In this document: positions 18,011 through 27,300 of the stretch, piece after piece | Layout of the letters: every line of letters starts with the position of its first letter | Numbering within the stretch: the stretch's first letter is position 1 | Origin: Arthrobacter sp. D5-1 | GTDB taxonomy: Bacteria; Actinomycetota; Actinomycetes; Actinomycetales; Micrococcaceae | Length of the DNA: 64,000 bases | NCBI RefSeq assembly: GCF_017357425.1 | Contig: NZ_CP014571.1 | Location: 1,922,001-1,986,000, forward strand | Reading direction: 5' to 3' | Notes under the pieces: model-generated | Databases searched by the model: none | What the model saw: only the letters and a program-made list of their open reading frames with translations | What the model was told of the DNA's origin: nothing | Made by a program: the position numbers and the translations under genes

Positions 18011-19219
18011 ATGCCCGCAGGGTTAATTGCCCTTGCCCTCGGCGGATTCGGCATCGGACTGACAGAATTCGTGATCATGGGTCTCTTGCCCGAGGTTGCC
18101 GCCGACTTCCAGGTCAGCGAGGCTGCAGCCGGCTGGTTCATCTCCGGCTATGCCCTGAGCGTTACGGTTGGCGCACTTCTGGTCACGGCGGCCGTGACCC
18201 GGCTTCCGCGGAAGCCTGTTCTGGTGGGCTTGCTCGTCCTGTTCATTGCGGGCAACTTCCTGTCCGCCATCGCGGACAGCTACACGGCAATGCTCGTAGG
18301 CCGCATTGTCGCCGCACTGTGCCACGGTGCTTTCTTCGGCATCGGCTCGGTAGTGGCGGCCAGCCTGGTTCCGGCGCACAAGAAGGCCGGAGCCATTGCC
18401 ATCATGTTCACGGGCCTCACCGCCGCGAACGTCCTGGGCGTGCCTTTCGGAACCCTTCTGGGCCAGAACTTCGGCTGGCGATCCACGTTCTGGGCGATCA
18501 CCATCATTGGCGTGATCGCCTTGGTGGGCATCGCGCTCATGGTCCCCAAGGCCGGCACCGAACCGACCAAGGGCCTGCGCAGTGAGCTTGGAGCCTTCCG
18601 GTCCGGCCAGGTCTGGCTTTCCATCATTGTGACCATCCTCGGCTTCGGCGGGATGTTTGGCGCCTTTACCTACATCGCCTTCACGCTGACGGAGGTCTCC
18701 GGGTTCGAGTCCAGCGCCGTGCCGTGGCTCCTGGTGCTCTTCGGTGGTGGCCTCTTCGTTGGAAACTTCCTCGGTGGCAAGGCTGCCGACAGAGCATTGG
18801 ACAAATCCCTCGTCGTCATCCTCGCCGGGCTCGTCGCAGTGTTGGTCTTCTTCGCCCTCACCGCGTCCAGCAGCATCGCAACGCTGGTTTCGCTGGCGCT
18901 CATGGGTGGTTTCGGCTTCGCGACGGTCCCCGGCCTCCAGATGCGCGTGATGCACTTTGCCTCAACGGCCCCAACGCTGGCGTCCGGCGCAAACATCGGT
19001 GCCTTCAACCTGGGTAACGCTCTCGGAGCCTGGCTGGGCGGCGTGACCATCACCGCTGGCCTCGGCTACACCTCGCCCATTTGGGCCGGTGCCGGCCTTA
19101 CCGTCGCTGCGCTGCTGGTCATGGTCTTTGCTGCCGCTGCCGCAAAGCGCGGGGGAGCCGCAACAATTGCTGCCACGCCCGACGGCGAACGCGAGCCACG
19201 CGGGGCTACCGTCGCCTGA
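18011..19219 (+). CDS. MFS efflux transporter (AraJ/DHA1-like)
   Basis: A 402-residue protein with twelve predicted membrane helices. The ATG at 18011 is preceded by AAGGAG at 17999-18004; a longer frame from 17897 would cover the operator region. The N-terminal signature is FGIGLTEFVIMGLLPEVAADF, and NVLGVPFGTLLGQNFGWRSTFW between helices 4 and 6 is typical of the AraJ/YdhP drug and sugar exporter branch. The substrate is unknown. Divergent MarR control is likely. Confidence 0.87.
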   Translation: MPAGLIALALGGFGIGLTEFVIMGLLPEVAADFQVSEAAAGWFISGYALSVTVGALLVTAAVTRLPRKPVLVGLLVLFIAGNFLSAIADSYTAMLVGRIVAALCHGAFFGIGSVVAASLVPAHKKAGAIAIMFTGLTAANVLGVPFGTLLGQNFGWRSTFWAITIIGVIALVGIALMVPKAGTEPTKGLRSELGAFRSGQVWLSIIVTILGFGGMFGAFTYIAFTLTEVSGFESSAVPWLLVLFGGGLFVGNFLGGKAADRALDKSLVVILAGLVAVLVFFALTASSSIATLVSLALMGGFGFATVPGLQMRVMHFASTAPTLASGANIGAFNLGNALGAWLGGVTITAGLGYTSPIWAGAGLTVAALLVMVFAAAAAKRGGAATIAATPDGEREPRGATVA

Positions 19220-19237
19220 GGTGTCCCATCGGCAAAA

Positions 19238-19271
19238 GAAGCCCGCCACGGATTGTTCCGTGGCGGGCTTC
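19238..19271. terminator. Bidirectional terminator
   Basis: A perfect 15-bp stem (19238-19252 with 19257-19271, loop TTGT) lies between the convergent MFS gene and the membrane protein gene. On the minus strand it is followed by a TTTT run. Confidence 0.8.
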
Positions 19272-19288
19272 GTGTTCTGTGGGGTGGC

Positions 19289-19870
19289 CTAGGCGCTTGG
19301 CGTGGGTCCCTGCGTCTCCGCTGCTGCGCTTTTCGCCGCCTTGACGCGCTGGTTTTCCGCCTGCTTCAGCGCTTTCATTTGTTTGCCCCGCCGGCGCCAA
19401 AGAGCCCACAGGACTGTGACGGCGATGAAGACCACCACTGCCGCAATGGCAGACACGGCCGTCCAGGTTGTAAAGAAGCCGGCGTCCACGCTCAGCGTCC
19501 GCTGGCCTGCGTGGGCTGATTCCGAGGTTCCAAAGGCAATGCCGGCCGTCAGGAGGTTCGGGGTGGCGATGGCAACTGCCGCCAGGAGAATGACGATCTT
19601 CCATGGCCAGGCGACTGCCTTGCGGGTGGCTTGCCAGGCCACAAGGAGGGGAATGAAGGTGAAGACGAAACCGTAGAACATGCCCACCAGGACACTGGCT
19701 CCGAGATCCCGCTTGATCTGGCCGGCAATGACATCGGACCACCAGCGGGGGAGAATGGCCCCCAGAATAAAGTAGGCGGCCACAGCGACAAGCAATGCCA
19801 CCAGTATCAGGATTATTTTGACGCCCCAATTGCGCTTTTTCCGAGCTGGTACTTGTGCTTGTTCAGTCAT
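19289..19870 (-). CDS. Conserved membrane protein of unknown function
   Basis: A 193-residue protein with about four membrane helices (near residues 17-39, 60-82, 90-113 and 131-160), a basic N-terminus and a Lys/Ala-rich cytoplasmic tail. I do not recognise a functional family; it resembles permease-like proteins of unknown role in Arthrobacter-type genomes. It is divergent from gcvH with a 116-bp gap. Confidence 0.7.
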   Translation of the reverse strand: MTEQAQVPARKKRNWGVKIILILVALLVAVAAYFILGAILPRWWSDVIAGQIKRDLGASVLVGMFYGFVFTFIPLLVAWQATRKAVAWPWKIVILLAAVAIATPNLLTAGIAFGTSESAHAGQRTLSVDAGFFTTWTAVSAIAAVVVFIAVTVLWALWRRRGKQMKALKQAENQRVKAAKSAAAETQGPTPSA

Positions 19871-19986
19871 GGGTCAATCATGGCAGAGACCCCCTTGGGC
19901 GCAGGGAAATGTGCCTATACTTTCAGCGGTGGCCACCAGCACAGGCCGCCGTCGAGGTTCGTCATTGTCCCGATGAAAGGCCACCC

Positions 19987-20373
19987 GTGAGCAATATTCC
20001 AGAAGATCTTTCCTATACCGCGGAGCACGAATGGGTTACCGCTCCCGATGCCGAAGGCGTTGTGCGGATTGGTATTACCGACTTTGCGCAGGATGCCCTG
20101 GGCGACGTCGTTTACGCCCAGATGCCTGAGCCCGGGACAAAAGTCACCGGCAATGAGGTGGTGGGGGAAGTTGAGTCCACCAAGAGCGTCAGCGACATCT
20201 ATGCTCCCGTGAGCGGCGAGGTCATTAATCGCAATGACGCGTTGGACACCGATCCTGCGCTGATTAACTCGGATCCTTACGGTGAAGGGTGGCTCATTGA
20301 GGTCAAGCTCGCGGAAGCAGATGCAGTGGATTCCCTGCTCAGTGCATCAGAGTACGAACAACAGGTAGGCTAA
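19987..20373 (+). CDS. gcvH: Glycine cleavage system H protein
   Basis: A 128-residue lipoyl carrier protein from the GTG at 19987 (SNIPEDLSYTAEHEW), preceded by GAAAGG. The lipoylation site is the Lys in VGEVESTKSVSDIYAP. H protein shuttles the aminomethyl group between the P and T proteins. No gcvP or gcvT is nearby; instead it leads gcvH-garA-ftsR-DUF151-merR, matching mycobacterial Rv1826-Rv1830. Confidence 0.94.
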   Translation: MSNIPEDLSYTAEHEWVTAPDAEGVVRIGITDFAQDALGDVVYAQMPEPGTKVTGNEVVGEVESTKSVSDIYAPVSGEVINRNDALDTDPALINSDPYGEGWLIEVKLAEADAVDSLLSASEYEQQVG

Positions 20374-20379
20374 AGTTAT

Positions 20380-20431
20380 CTGGCCCGCCAGGCTGAATTT
20401 CCTTAGCGGGAAAAGCGCGACGGCGGGCCAG
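20380..20431. terminator. Inverted repeat between gcvH and garA
   Basis: CTGGCCCGCC (20380-20389) pairs with GGCGGGCCAG (20422-20431), a perfect 10-bp stem with a 32-base loop, just after the gcvH stop. It may be a terminator or attenuator; no T-run. Confidence 0.45.
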
Positions 20432-20511
20432 CAACCGATTTGCCCGGCGGTACCGGGATGCGGAAGTGGCTGGCAGGTTTTTGAACTGCCGGCAGATGAG
20501 GAGGAAATTCC

Positions 20512-20988
20512 ATGGTTGGCGGCGAACAGAATCAAGCCAATGTCGGGAACGGCGCGGAGGAACAGCCTACGTCGGAGACCACCTCCATCAGCATCACGCC
20601 AACGTGGGACGAGCCAAGCATCGCCCCCAAGCTGGCCCCTGAAGAGCGCGCATCCGTGGAAGCACTACCGCCCAACTCGGCCTTGCTTATTGCCCACAGC
20701 GGGCCAAACGCCGGAGCGCGGTTCCTTTTGGATGCGGACACCACCACTGCGGGCCGGCACCCGGACGCAGACATCTTCCTGGATGACGTCACGGTGTCCC
20801 GCAAGCACGTCCAGTTCCTTCGCACGGCATCGGGCTTCGAACTGGTGGACATGGGCAGCCTCAACGGAACATATGTCAACCACGACCGCGTTGACCGTGT
20901 GCACCTGAAGAGCGGCAACGAGGTGCAGATCGGCAAGTTCCGGTTGACCTACTACCTGAGCCCTGTCCGCGCAGCAGGCCAAGTCTGA
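20512..20988 (+). CDS. garA: FHA-domain metabolic switch GarA/OdhI
   Basis: A 158-residue protein with a C-terminal FHA domain: GRHPDADIFLDD, SRKHVQFL and SLNGTYVN hold the phosphothreonine-binding Arg, Ser, His and Asn. The disordered N-terminus carries ETTS at residues 22-25, the motif phosphorylated by PknB/PknG-type kinases in GarA/OdhI. Unphosphorylated GarA inhibits 2-oxoglutarate dehydrogenase and glutamate dehydrogenase; phosphorylation makes it fold on itself. Start ATG follows a GAGGA motif. Confidence 0.93.
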   Translation: MVGGEQNQANVGNGAEEQPTSETTSISITPTWDEPSIAPKLAPEERASVEALPPNSALLIAHSGPNAGARFLLDADTTTAGRHPDADIFLDDVTVSRKHVQFLRTASGFELVDMGSLNGTYVNHDRVDRVHLKSGNEVQIGKFRLTYYLSPVRAAGQV

Positions 20989-21002
20989 CGGGGTACCTGC
21001 CT

Positions 21003-21725
21003 GTGGCTATCGCCCAGCCGGACCGCCGAGGACCGCAGGTCCTGAACATTGGGGAAGTCCTTGCCCAGCTGAGTGACGACTTCCCTGGCATGACTGCGTC
21101 CAAAATCCGGTTCCTGGAGGAAAAGGGGCTCATCAACCCCAAGCGGACCGCTGCAGGCTACAGGCAGTATGCGGACGGTGACGTCGAGCGCCTCCGTTTC
21201 GTCCTCGCGCTGCAGCGCGACCAGTACCTTCCGCTGAAAGTCATTAAGGACTACCTGGACGCCATTGATCGCGGTGAGCGCCCGGAAAATCTGCCACCCG
21301 GCGTGACAGTGGCGCCCCAAGCTGTTTCGGCCGGAATGGCTGCCGAGAGGCAAGGACGGGCGAGGGCACTGACCGAGGAGCAGTTGCGCTCTGAGTCGGG
21401 AGCGAGCGTGCCGTTGCTTGAATCACTGCTGAGCTTCGGGCTTATCAGCCACGTCGGCGGGCGGTTCGACGAGCACGCCCTTCAAGTGGCGCGGGCCTGC
21501 GTGCAGTTGGAAGGGCACGGCCTCGAACCGAGGCACCTTCGTCCATTCCAGGCCGCGGCAGACCGTGAGTTCGGTTTGGTGGAACGGGCCGTAGCGCCTC
21601 TGACGTCGCGCCGCGACGCCGCGTCCCAAGCCCGCGCAGCAGAAGCTGCCCGCGAGATCAGTGAGCTCTGCCTCACCCTTCACAGGGCGCTCGTCCATGA
21701 TCGCATCTCCCGGATGGACAGCTGA
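21003..21725 (+). CDS. ftsR: MerR-family regulator FtsR
   Basis: A 240-residue protein whose N-terminal MerR helix-turn-helix reads LNIGEVLAQL...SKIRFLEEKGLI and YRQYADGDVERLRFV. The C-terminal two thirds lack the Cys pattern of metal sensors. By sequence and position after garA it corresponds to FtsR (Rv1828 type), which activates ftsZ in corynebacteria. It starts with GTG at 21003 and its TGA overlaps the next ATG by one base. Confidence 0.85.
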   Translation: MAIAQPDRRGPQVLNIGEVLAQLSDDFPGMTASKIRFLEEKGLINPKRTAAGYRQYADGDVERLRFVLALQRDQYLPLKVIKDYLDAIDRGERPENLPPGVTVAPQAVSAGMAAERQGRARALTEEQLRSESGASVPLLESLLSFGLISHVGGRFDEHALQVARACVQLEGHGLEPRHLRPFQAAADREFGLVERAVAPLTSRRDAASQARAAEAAREISELCLTLHRALVHDRISRMDS

Positions 21726-22228
21726 TGATCGAAGTCGAAATCGTAGGCGTGCGCATAGAGTTGCCGTCCAACCAGCCCTTGGTGCTTCTTCGCGAACTCA
21801 ATGGCGAACGGCATGTACCTATCTGGATCGGCACCCCGGAGGCCAGCGCCATTGCTTTGGCCCAGCAGGGAGTGGTTCCGCCCCGGCCCATGACGCACGA
21901 CCTCTTGGTGGACGTTGTTGAATCGCTGGGGCACTCCATCATCAGCGTCAACATCGTTGCTGTTGAGGACAACATCTTTTACGGGCAACTGCAGTTCGAC
22001 GACGGCACCGTGGTCAGTTCCCGGGCTTCGGACGCGCTGGCGCTGGCGCTCCGGGCCAAGTGCCGCATTTGGTGCGCTGATGCCGTGATGGAAGAAGCCG
22101 GTGTCCGGATCACGGAACACGACGAAGGTGAAGACTCCGAGCCGGATCCCAGCGTGGACGAAGAGCGCGAAATGCGCCGCTTCCGGGAGTTTCTGGACGA
22201 CGTGGAACCCGAAGACTTCGAGGGCTGA
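21725..22228 (+). CDS. DUF151 / bifunctional nuclease family protein
   Basis: A 167-residue protein of the DUF151 (BFN) family, shown by LPSNQPLVLLRELNGERHVPIWIGTPEA and SRASDALALALR. The C-terminal 35 residues are acidic. Nuclease activity is reported for plant homologues; the bacterial role is unclear. Translation is coupled to ftsR by a TGATG junction. Confidence 0.87.
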   Translation: MIEVEIVGVRIELPSNQPLVLLRELNGERHVPIWIGTPEASAIALAQQGVVPPRPMTHDLLVDVVESLGHSIISVNIVAVEDNIFYGQLQFDDGTVVSSRASDALALALRAKCRIWCADAVMEEAGVRITEHDEGEDSEPDPSVDEEREMRRFREFLDDVEPEDFEG

Positions 22229-22346
22229 GGGACCTTAAGCCTAAAGTTGAGGGTGAAAGTTTCGACACGACCGGAAATTGGGGCCAAGGTCTTTGACCTC
22301 GGCCCCCGACGGGCCTAACGTCGAAGATATCAAGTTCCCGTTGCAT

Positions 22347-22413
22347 ACACTGCCTGCGCAAGTCACACTGGAAGGTGCGGACTTGTGGGAATTACACTGC
22401 TGCATTTCAGTGT
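22347..22413. promoter_or_regulatory. Cluster of ACACTG motifs before merR
   Basis: ACACTG occurs at 22347, 22365 and 22394, and its inverse CAGTGT at 22408-22413; the last two form an inverted repeat with an 8-base spacer. It lies in the 235-bp gap 50-117 bp before the second MerR gene and may be its operator. Confidence 0.45.
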
Positions 22414-22463
22414 TGTGCCAGGGTATGCACCGTCCCCAAGGGAACTGAGAACAAGGAGGTCAC

Positions 22464-23057
22464 GTGAGTCCGAAAGGCGAAGCAGGCGAGCTGAAGCAGG
22501 CCTCGACCGGCATTGCTGCGCCCGCATCCGGCGCCCAAGGTTTACTCTTCACAGAGGACCTTCCTGTGCTGGACGAGGACGCGGGCTACCGCGGTCCCAC
22601 TGCATGCAAAGCCGCAGGCATCACGTACCGCCAACTCGATTACTGGGCCCGTACGGGCCTGGTGGAGCCGGCCGTACGCGGCGCGGCAGGATCCGGGTCC
22701 CAGCGGCTCTATGGATTCCGCGACATCCTGGTTCTCAAAGTGGTCAAGCGGCTCCTTGATACAGGTGTGTCCCTGCAGCAGATCCGAACCGCTGTGGAGC
22801 ACCTCCGCGAGAGGGGTGTTGAGGACCTTGCGCAAATTACCCTGATGAGCGACGGTGCGAGCGTTTATGAATGTACCTCTGCGGACGAAGTCATTGACCT
22901 AGTCCAAGGCGGACAGGGCGTCTTCGGCATAGCCGTTGGACGCGTATGGCGGGAAGTAGAGGGAAGCCTGGCCGCTCTTCCGAGTGAACACGCCGTGGAG
23001 CAGTCCTTTCCCGACGACGAATTGAGCAAGCGGCGAGTGGCCCGCCGCATCGGCTGA
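22464..23057 (+). CDS. MerR-family regulator (Rv1830-like)
   Basis: A 197-residue protein from a GTG at 22464 with a perfect AAGGAGGT ribosome site at 22453-22460. The HTH reads GPTACKAAGITYRQLDYWARTGLVEP, then SQRLYGFRDILVLKVVKRLLD. No metal-binding Cys cluster is seen. It follows DUF151 as Rv1830 does in mycobacteria, but has its own leader of 235 bp, so it is probably transcribed separately. Confidence 0.85.
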   Translation: MSPKGEAGELKQASTGIAAPASGAQGLLFTEDLPVLDEDAGYRGPTACKAAGITYRQLDYWARTGLVEPAVRGAAGSGSQRLYGFRDILVLKVVKRLLDTGVSLQQIRTAVEHLRERGVEDLAQITLMSDGASVYECTSADEVIDLVQGGQGVFGIAVGRVWREVEGSLAALPSEHAVEQSFPDDELSKRRVARRIG

Positions 23058-23102
23058 ACCCTGCCGCATCGACTGGACCGCACGACCCGGTCTTAAACCA
23101 CA

Positions 23103-23137
23103 GAAAGCCTCTTCCCCTTGGGGAGGAGGCTTTCCTT
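23103..23137. terminator. Bidirectional hairpin after merR
   Basis: GAAAGCCTCTTCCCC (23103-23117) pairs with GGGGAGGAGGCTTTC (23120-23134) with one G-T pair and a 2-base loop. It sits between convergent merR and the ParA-like gene. Confidence 0.65.
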
Positions 23138-23205
23138 GTCGATACCAGGTTTGCTGTGGTTCTCGCTCTGCTGTTTGCTCCAGCCCCTGTGCGAGGCTGC
23201 ATCAC

Positions 23206-24027
23206 CTAGCGCTGGCGGCGGTCCCGCAGGGATGGTTGTCCCGCCAGGAGGCTCTCCAGGAGCGCATCGAACAGCTTGGCGGAGTTCTTGGCCGAATCCC
23301 CGGGCCAGTGGTGCACAGAGTGGGCTGCACCCTGGATCTGCTGCCAATTTGCTTGTTCCGGAATGTGGGGAGTCAGCAGCAAGTCACCGAACATTGACTC
23401 CATTTCAGCCAGGCGGAAGGTGTGTTCTGCGGAGCCTGTACGAACCCGGTTGGCAACGATGCCGGCCGGAGCCAGGTTGGGAGCGAACTCCTGCCGGAAG
23501 AGTTGAATGGCCCTCATGGTGCGTTCAGTGCCGGCTACGGAGAACAGCCCGGGCTCAGCCACAAGGACCACCCGGTCACTGGCGCTCCACGCCATGCGCG
23601 TCAACCCGTTGAGGGACGGTGGGCAGTCCACCAGCACGAGTTCATAAGCTGTGGTGCCGGCCAGTACTGCTGACAGCCTTCGGAGGTCGCGCCGTCCCAG
23701 GTCCGGGCGATCGTAGATTCCAGTGAACGCCGAACCTACTGCGACATCCAGGGTGCCGTCGCTTGATCCGTTGGAGACCCAGCTGCTGCCCGCCACGTTT
23801 TCCTGGAGCCGGGCCTTCCGGGGGCTTTTCAGCATCCGGCCGATGTCCAGTTGCCCGCCCGGCTGGACACCCAGTGCCGTGGTGGCGTCGGCGTGGGGAT
23901 CGAGATCGACCACCAGGGTAGGAATGCCGGCGGCGAGGGCCGCGGACGCCAGACCAGTGGTCACGGACGTCTTTCCCACTCCACCTTTGAGGCTGCTGAT
24001 GCTGACTACTTGCACTTGAAAACCCAA
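23206..24027 (-). CDS. Orphan ParA/MinD-type ATPase
   Basis: A 273-residue P-loop ATPase. The deviant Walker A is SSLKGGVGKTSVTTGL; VVDLDPHAD and VLVDCPPSLNGLTRMA are the switch motifs. No partner (ParB, MinC or flagellar genes) is adjacent, so its cargo is unknown. It is convergent with merR and divergent from pyc. It is distinct from the scpA-linked ParA at 9107. Confidence 0.85.
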   Translation of the reverse strand: MGFQVQVVSISSLKGGVGKTSVTTGLASAALAAGIPTLVVDLDPHADATTALGVQPGGQLDIGRMLKSPRKARLQENVAGSSWVSNGSSDGTLDVAVGSAFTGIYDRPDLGRRDLRRLSAVLAGTTAYELVLVDCPPSLNGLTRMAWSASDRVVLVAEPGLFSVAGTERTMRAIQLFRQEFAPNLAPAGIVANRVRTGSAEHTFRLAEMESMFGDLLLTPHIPEQANWQQIQGAAHSVHHWPGDSAKNSAKLFDALLESLLAGQPSLRDRRQR

Positions 24028-24225
24028 AACCTAACGCCGGTTGCCGTATCGCGCTGATTCGGCTCCGGAAGCGCCGGAGCCGGGGCTTGCCGAAGCCCCC
24101 TCAACATCATATGGTGCATCGCGGCTGAATCCCGCTTTCTACGCGCCCGGCCGCGGGAGACGAAGCAGGCAATAGCATGCCGTCGGATCGCGCGCACGCA
24201 TATACAGCCCAGATGACGATTCCAT

Positions 24226-24241
24226 TGTGATGGTTGCCACA
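24226..24241. promoter_or_regulatory. Candidate CRP/GlxR site upstream of pyc
   Basis: TGTGA-TGGTTG-CCACA matches the TGTGA-N6-TCACA consensus at nine of ten positions. It is 76 bp ahead of the pyc ATG in a 290-bp divergent gap; I see nothing else firm in that gap. Confidence 0.5.
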
Positions 24242-24317
24242 AAGATTTGTGTTTGATGCTGGCGGCACTACACACTGTGACCACCGACCGATCCACCCGC
24301 AATGATGCAGGAGAAGT

Positions 24318-27300
24318 ATGTTTTCGAAAATTCTGGTGGCCAATCGCGGCGAAATCGCGATCAGGGCGTTTCGCGCTGGTTATGAACTGGGCGCCAAGAC
24401 CGTAGCCGTCTTTCCGCACGAGGACCGTAACTCGATCCACCGGCAGAAGGCCGACGAAGCTTACCTGATCGGCGAGGTGGGCCATCCCGTCCGCGCCTAC
24501 CTTGACGTGGAGGAGGTTGTCCGCGTCGCCAAGGAAGCCGGCGCAGACGCCATCTACCCCGGCTATGGCTTCCTCTCGGAGAACCCGGACCTCGCCCGTG
24601 CTGCCAAGGCAGCCGGAATCACCTTTGTGGGTCCGCCCGCGGAGGTGCTGGAACTCGCCGGCAACAAGGTTGCGGCACTGGAAGCAGCCCGCAAGGCCGG
24701 CGTGCCTGTCTTGAAGTCGAGCAAGCCGTCCAAGGATCTTGACGAGCTCATTGCGGCAGCGGACGAGATTGGGTTCCCCATCTTCGCAAAGGCTGTCGCC
24801 GGTGGCGGTGGCCGCGGTATGCGCCGTGTGGAGACGCGCGAAGCCCTCCCCGAGGCCTTGCAGTCCGCCATGCGTGAGGCTGACGCCGCGTTCGGCGATC
24901 CCACCATGTTCCTTGAGCAGGCTGTGTTGCGTCCCCGCCACATCGAAGTGCAGATCCTGGCTGACGCCGAGGGCAATGTCATGCACCTCTTCGAACGTGA
25001 CTGTTCACTGCAGCGGCGCCACCAGAAGGTGGTGGAGATCGCTCCTGCGCCGAACCTGGATGAGAACATCCGCCAGGCGCTCTACCGCGATGCCGTCGCT
25101 TTCGCGAAGGCCCTCAACTATGTCAATGCGGGAACCGTGGAATTCCTGGTGGACACCGAGGGTGAGCGCGCCGGGCAGCATGTGTTCATCGAAATGAACC
25201 CCCGTATCCAGGTGGAGCACACCGTCACCGAGGAAATCACGGATGTGGACCTCGTACAGGCGCAGATGCGCATCGCGTCGGGTGAGACCCTGGCGGACCT
25301 TGGCCTGAGCCAGGAGACCGTTTCCATCAAGGGTGCCGCGCTGCAGTGCCGCATCACCACGGAAGACCCCGCCAACGGGTTCCGTCCGGACGTCGGGAAG
25401 ATCACGGGTTATCGCTCTGCCGGCGGTGCCGGTGTCAGGCTCGACGGCGGTACCGTTTACTCGGGTGCCGAGATCAGCCCGCACTTTGACTCCATGCTGG
25501 TCAAGCTGACCTGCCGTGGTCGGGACTACCCGGCTGCAGTGGCCCGTGCCCGCCGTGGCCTCGCAGAGTTCCGTATTCGCGGCGTGTCCACCAACATCCC
25601 TTTCCTGCAGGCTGTCCTTGCGGATCCGGACTTCAACGCCGGCAACGTGGCCACTGACTTCATTGACAAGCGCCCGGAGCTGCTGAAGTCCCACATCTCC
25701 GCCGACCGTGGCACCAAACTGCTCACGTGGTTGGCCGAGGTGACTGTAAACAAGCCGAACGGTGAGCTCACGGTCCACTCAGACCCGGCCAGCAAGCTGC
25801 CGGCGATCGAGGGGCCGGTTCCCACCTCAGGTTCGCGCCAGAAGCTGATGGAACTCGGGCCCGAGGGCTTCGCCAAGGCCCTTCGGGAGCAGCAGGCCCT
25901 GGCCGTCACGGACACCACCTTCCGTGATGCCCACCAGTCGCTCCTGGCCACCCGCGTCCGCACCCGTGACCTCGTCGCGGCCGGTCCGGCGGTGACGGCC
26001 CTGATGCCGGAACTCCTTTCCGTGGAAGCCTGGGGCGGTGCGACGTACGACGTCGCCCTGCGTTTCCTCGGTGAGGACCCCTGGGACCGTCTGGCCGCAC
26101 TGCGTCAGGCACTTCCCAACACCTGCCTCCAGATGCTGCTCCGCGGACGCAACACCGTGGGCTACACGCCCTACCCTGAGGAAGTGACTGAGGCTTTCGT
26201 TAACGAAGCAGCAGCCACCGGCATCGATATCTTCCGCATCTTCGATGCCCTCAACGACGTCAACCAGATGGCACCGGCCATCCGGGCCGTCCGGGCCACC
26301 GGCACCGCCGTCGCAGAAGTGGCGCTTTGCTACACGGGCAACCTCCTTGACCCCAATGAGGACCTGTACACCCTTGACTACTACCTGGACCTCGCCCAGA
26401 AGATCGTCGACGCCGGTGCCCACATCCTCGCCATCAAGGACATGGCAGGCCTGTTGCGTCCGGCTGCGGCCACAAAGCTGGTGACGGCGTTGCGCGAGCG
26501 CTTCGACCTGCCGGTGCATCTCCACACGCACGATACCGCCGGTGGGCAGCTGGCAACCCTCCTCGCTGCCGTCGAAGCCGGCGTGGACGCTGTTGACGTC
26601 GCTGCTGCCTCCCTTGCCGGGACCACCAGCCAGCCTGCCGCTTCGGCCTTGGTGGCAGCCTTGGCCAACACCCCGCGGGACACCGGCCTCAGCCTGAAAA
26701 ACGTGGGCGCCATGGAGCCTTACTGGGAAGCTGTCCGCCGCGTCTACGCGCCCTTCGAATCAGGTCTGCCGGGCCCCACAGGCCGTGTCTACCAGCACGA
26801 GATCCCGGGCGGCCAGCTGTCCAACCTTCGCCAGCAGGCTATTGCCCTGGGGCTGGGGGAGCAGTTCGAAGCCATCGAGGACATGTACACCGCTGCCGAC
26901 CGCATCCTGGGCCGGCTGGTCAAGGTGACGCCTTCCTCCAAGGTGGTGGGAGACCTCGCCCTGCACCTGGTTGGCTTGAACGCTGATCCGGCGGACTTCA
27001 ACGAGAACCCGCAGAACTACGACATCCCCGACTCCGTGATCGGCTTCCTGTCCGGCGAACTCGGAGATCCCCCTGGAGGCTGGCCCGAGCCGTTCCGTAC
27101 CAAGGCACTGCAGGGCCGCAGCGTCAAGGTCCGCGATGTGGATATCAGCGCCGAAGACAGCGCTGCGCTCAAGGGGGATTCCAAGACGCGCCAGCACACG
27201 CTGAACCGTTTGCTGTTCGCCGGTCCCACCAAGGACTACCTGAAGAGTGTGGAGACCTACGGCAACATCTCCGTGCTGGACACCCGTGACTACCTCTACG

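Noticed and set aside
18023..18955. A 310-codon minus-strand frame opposite the MFS transporter
   Set aside because: Composition (Glu/Asp/Gly/His-rich) is that of a shadow of hydrophobic codons; no family signature.
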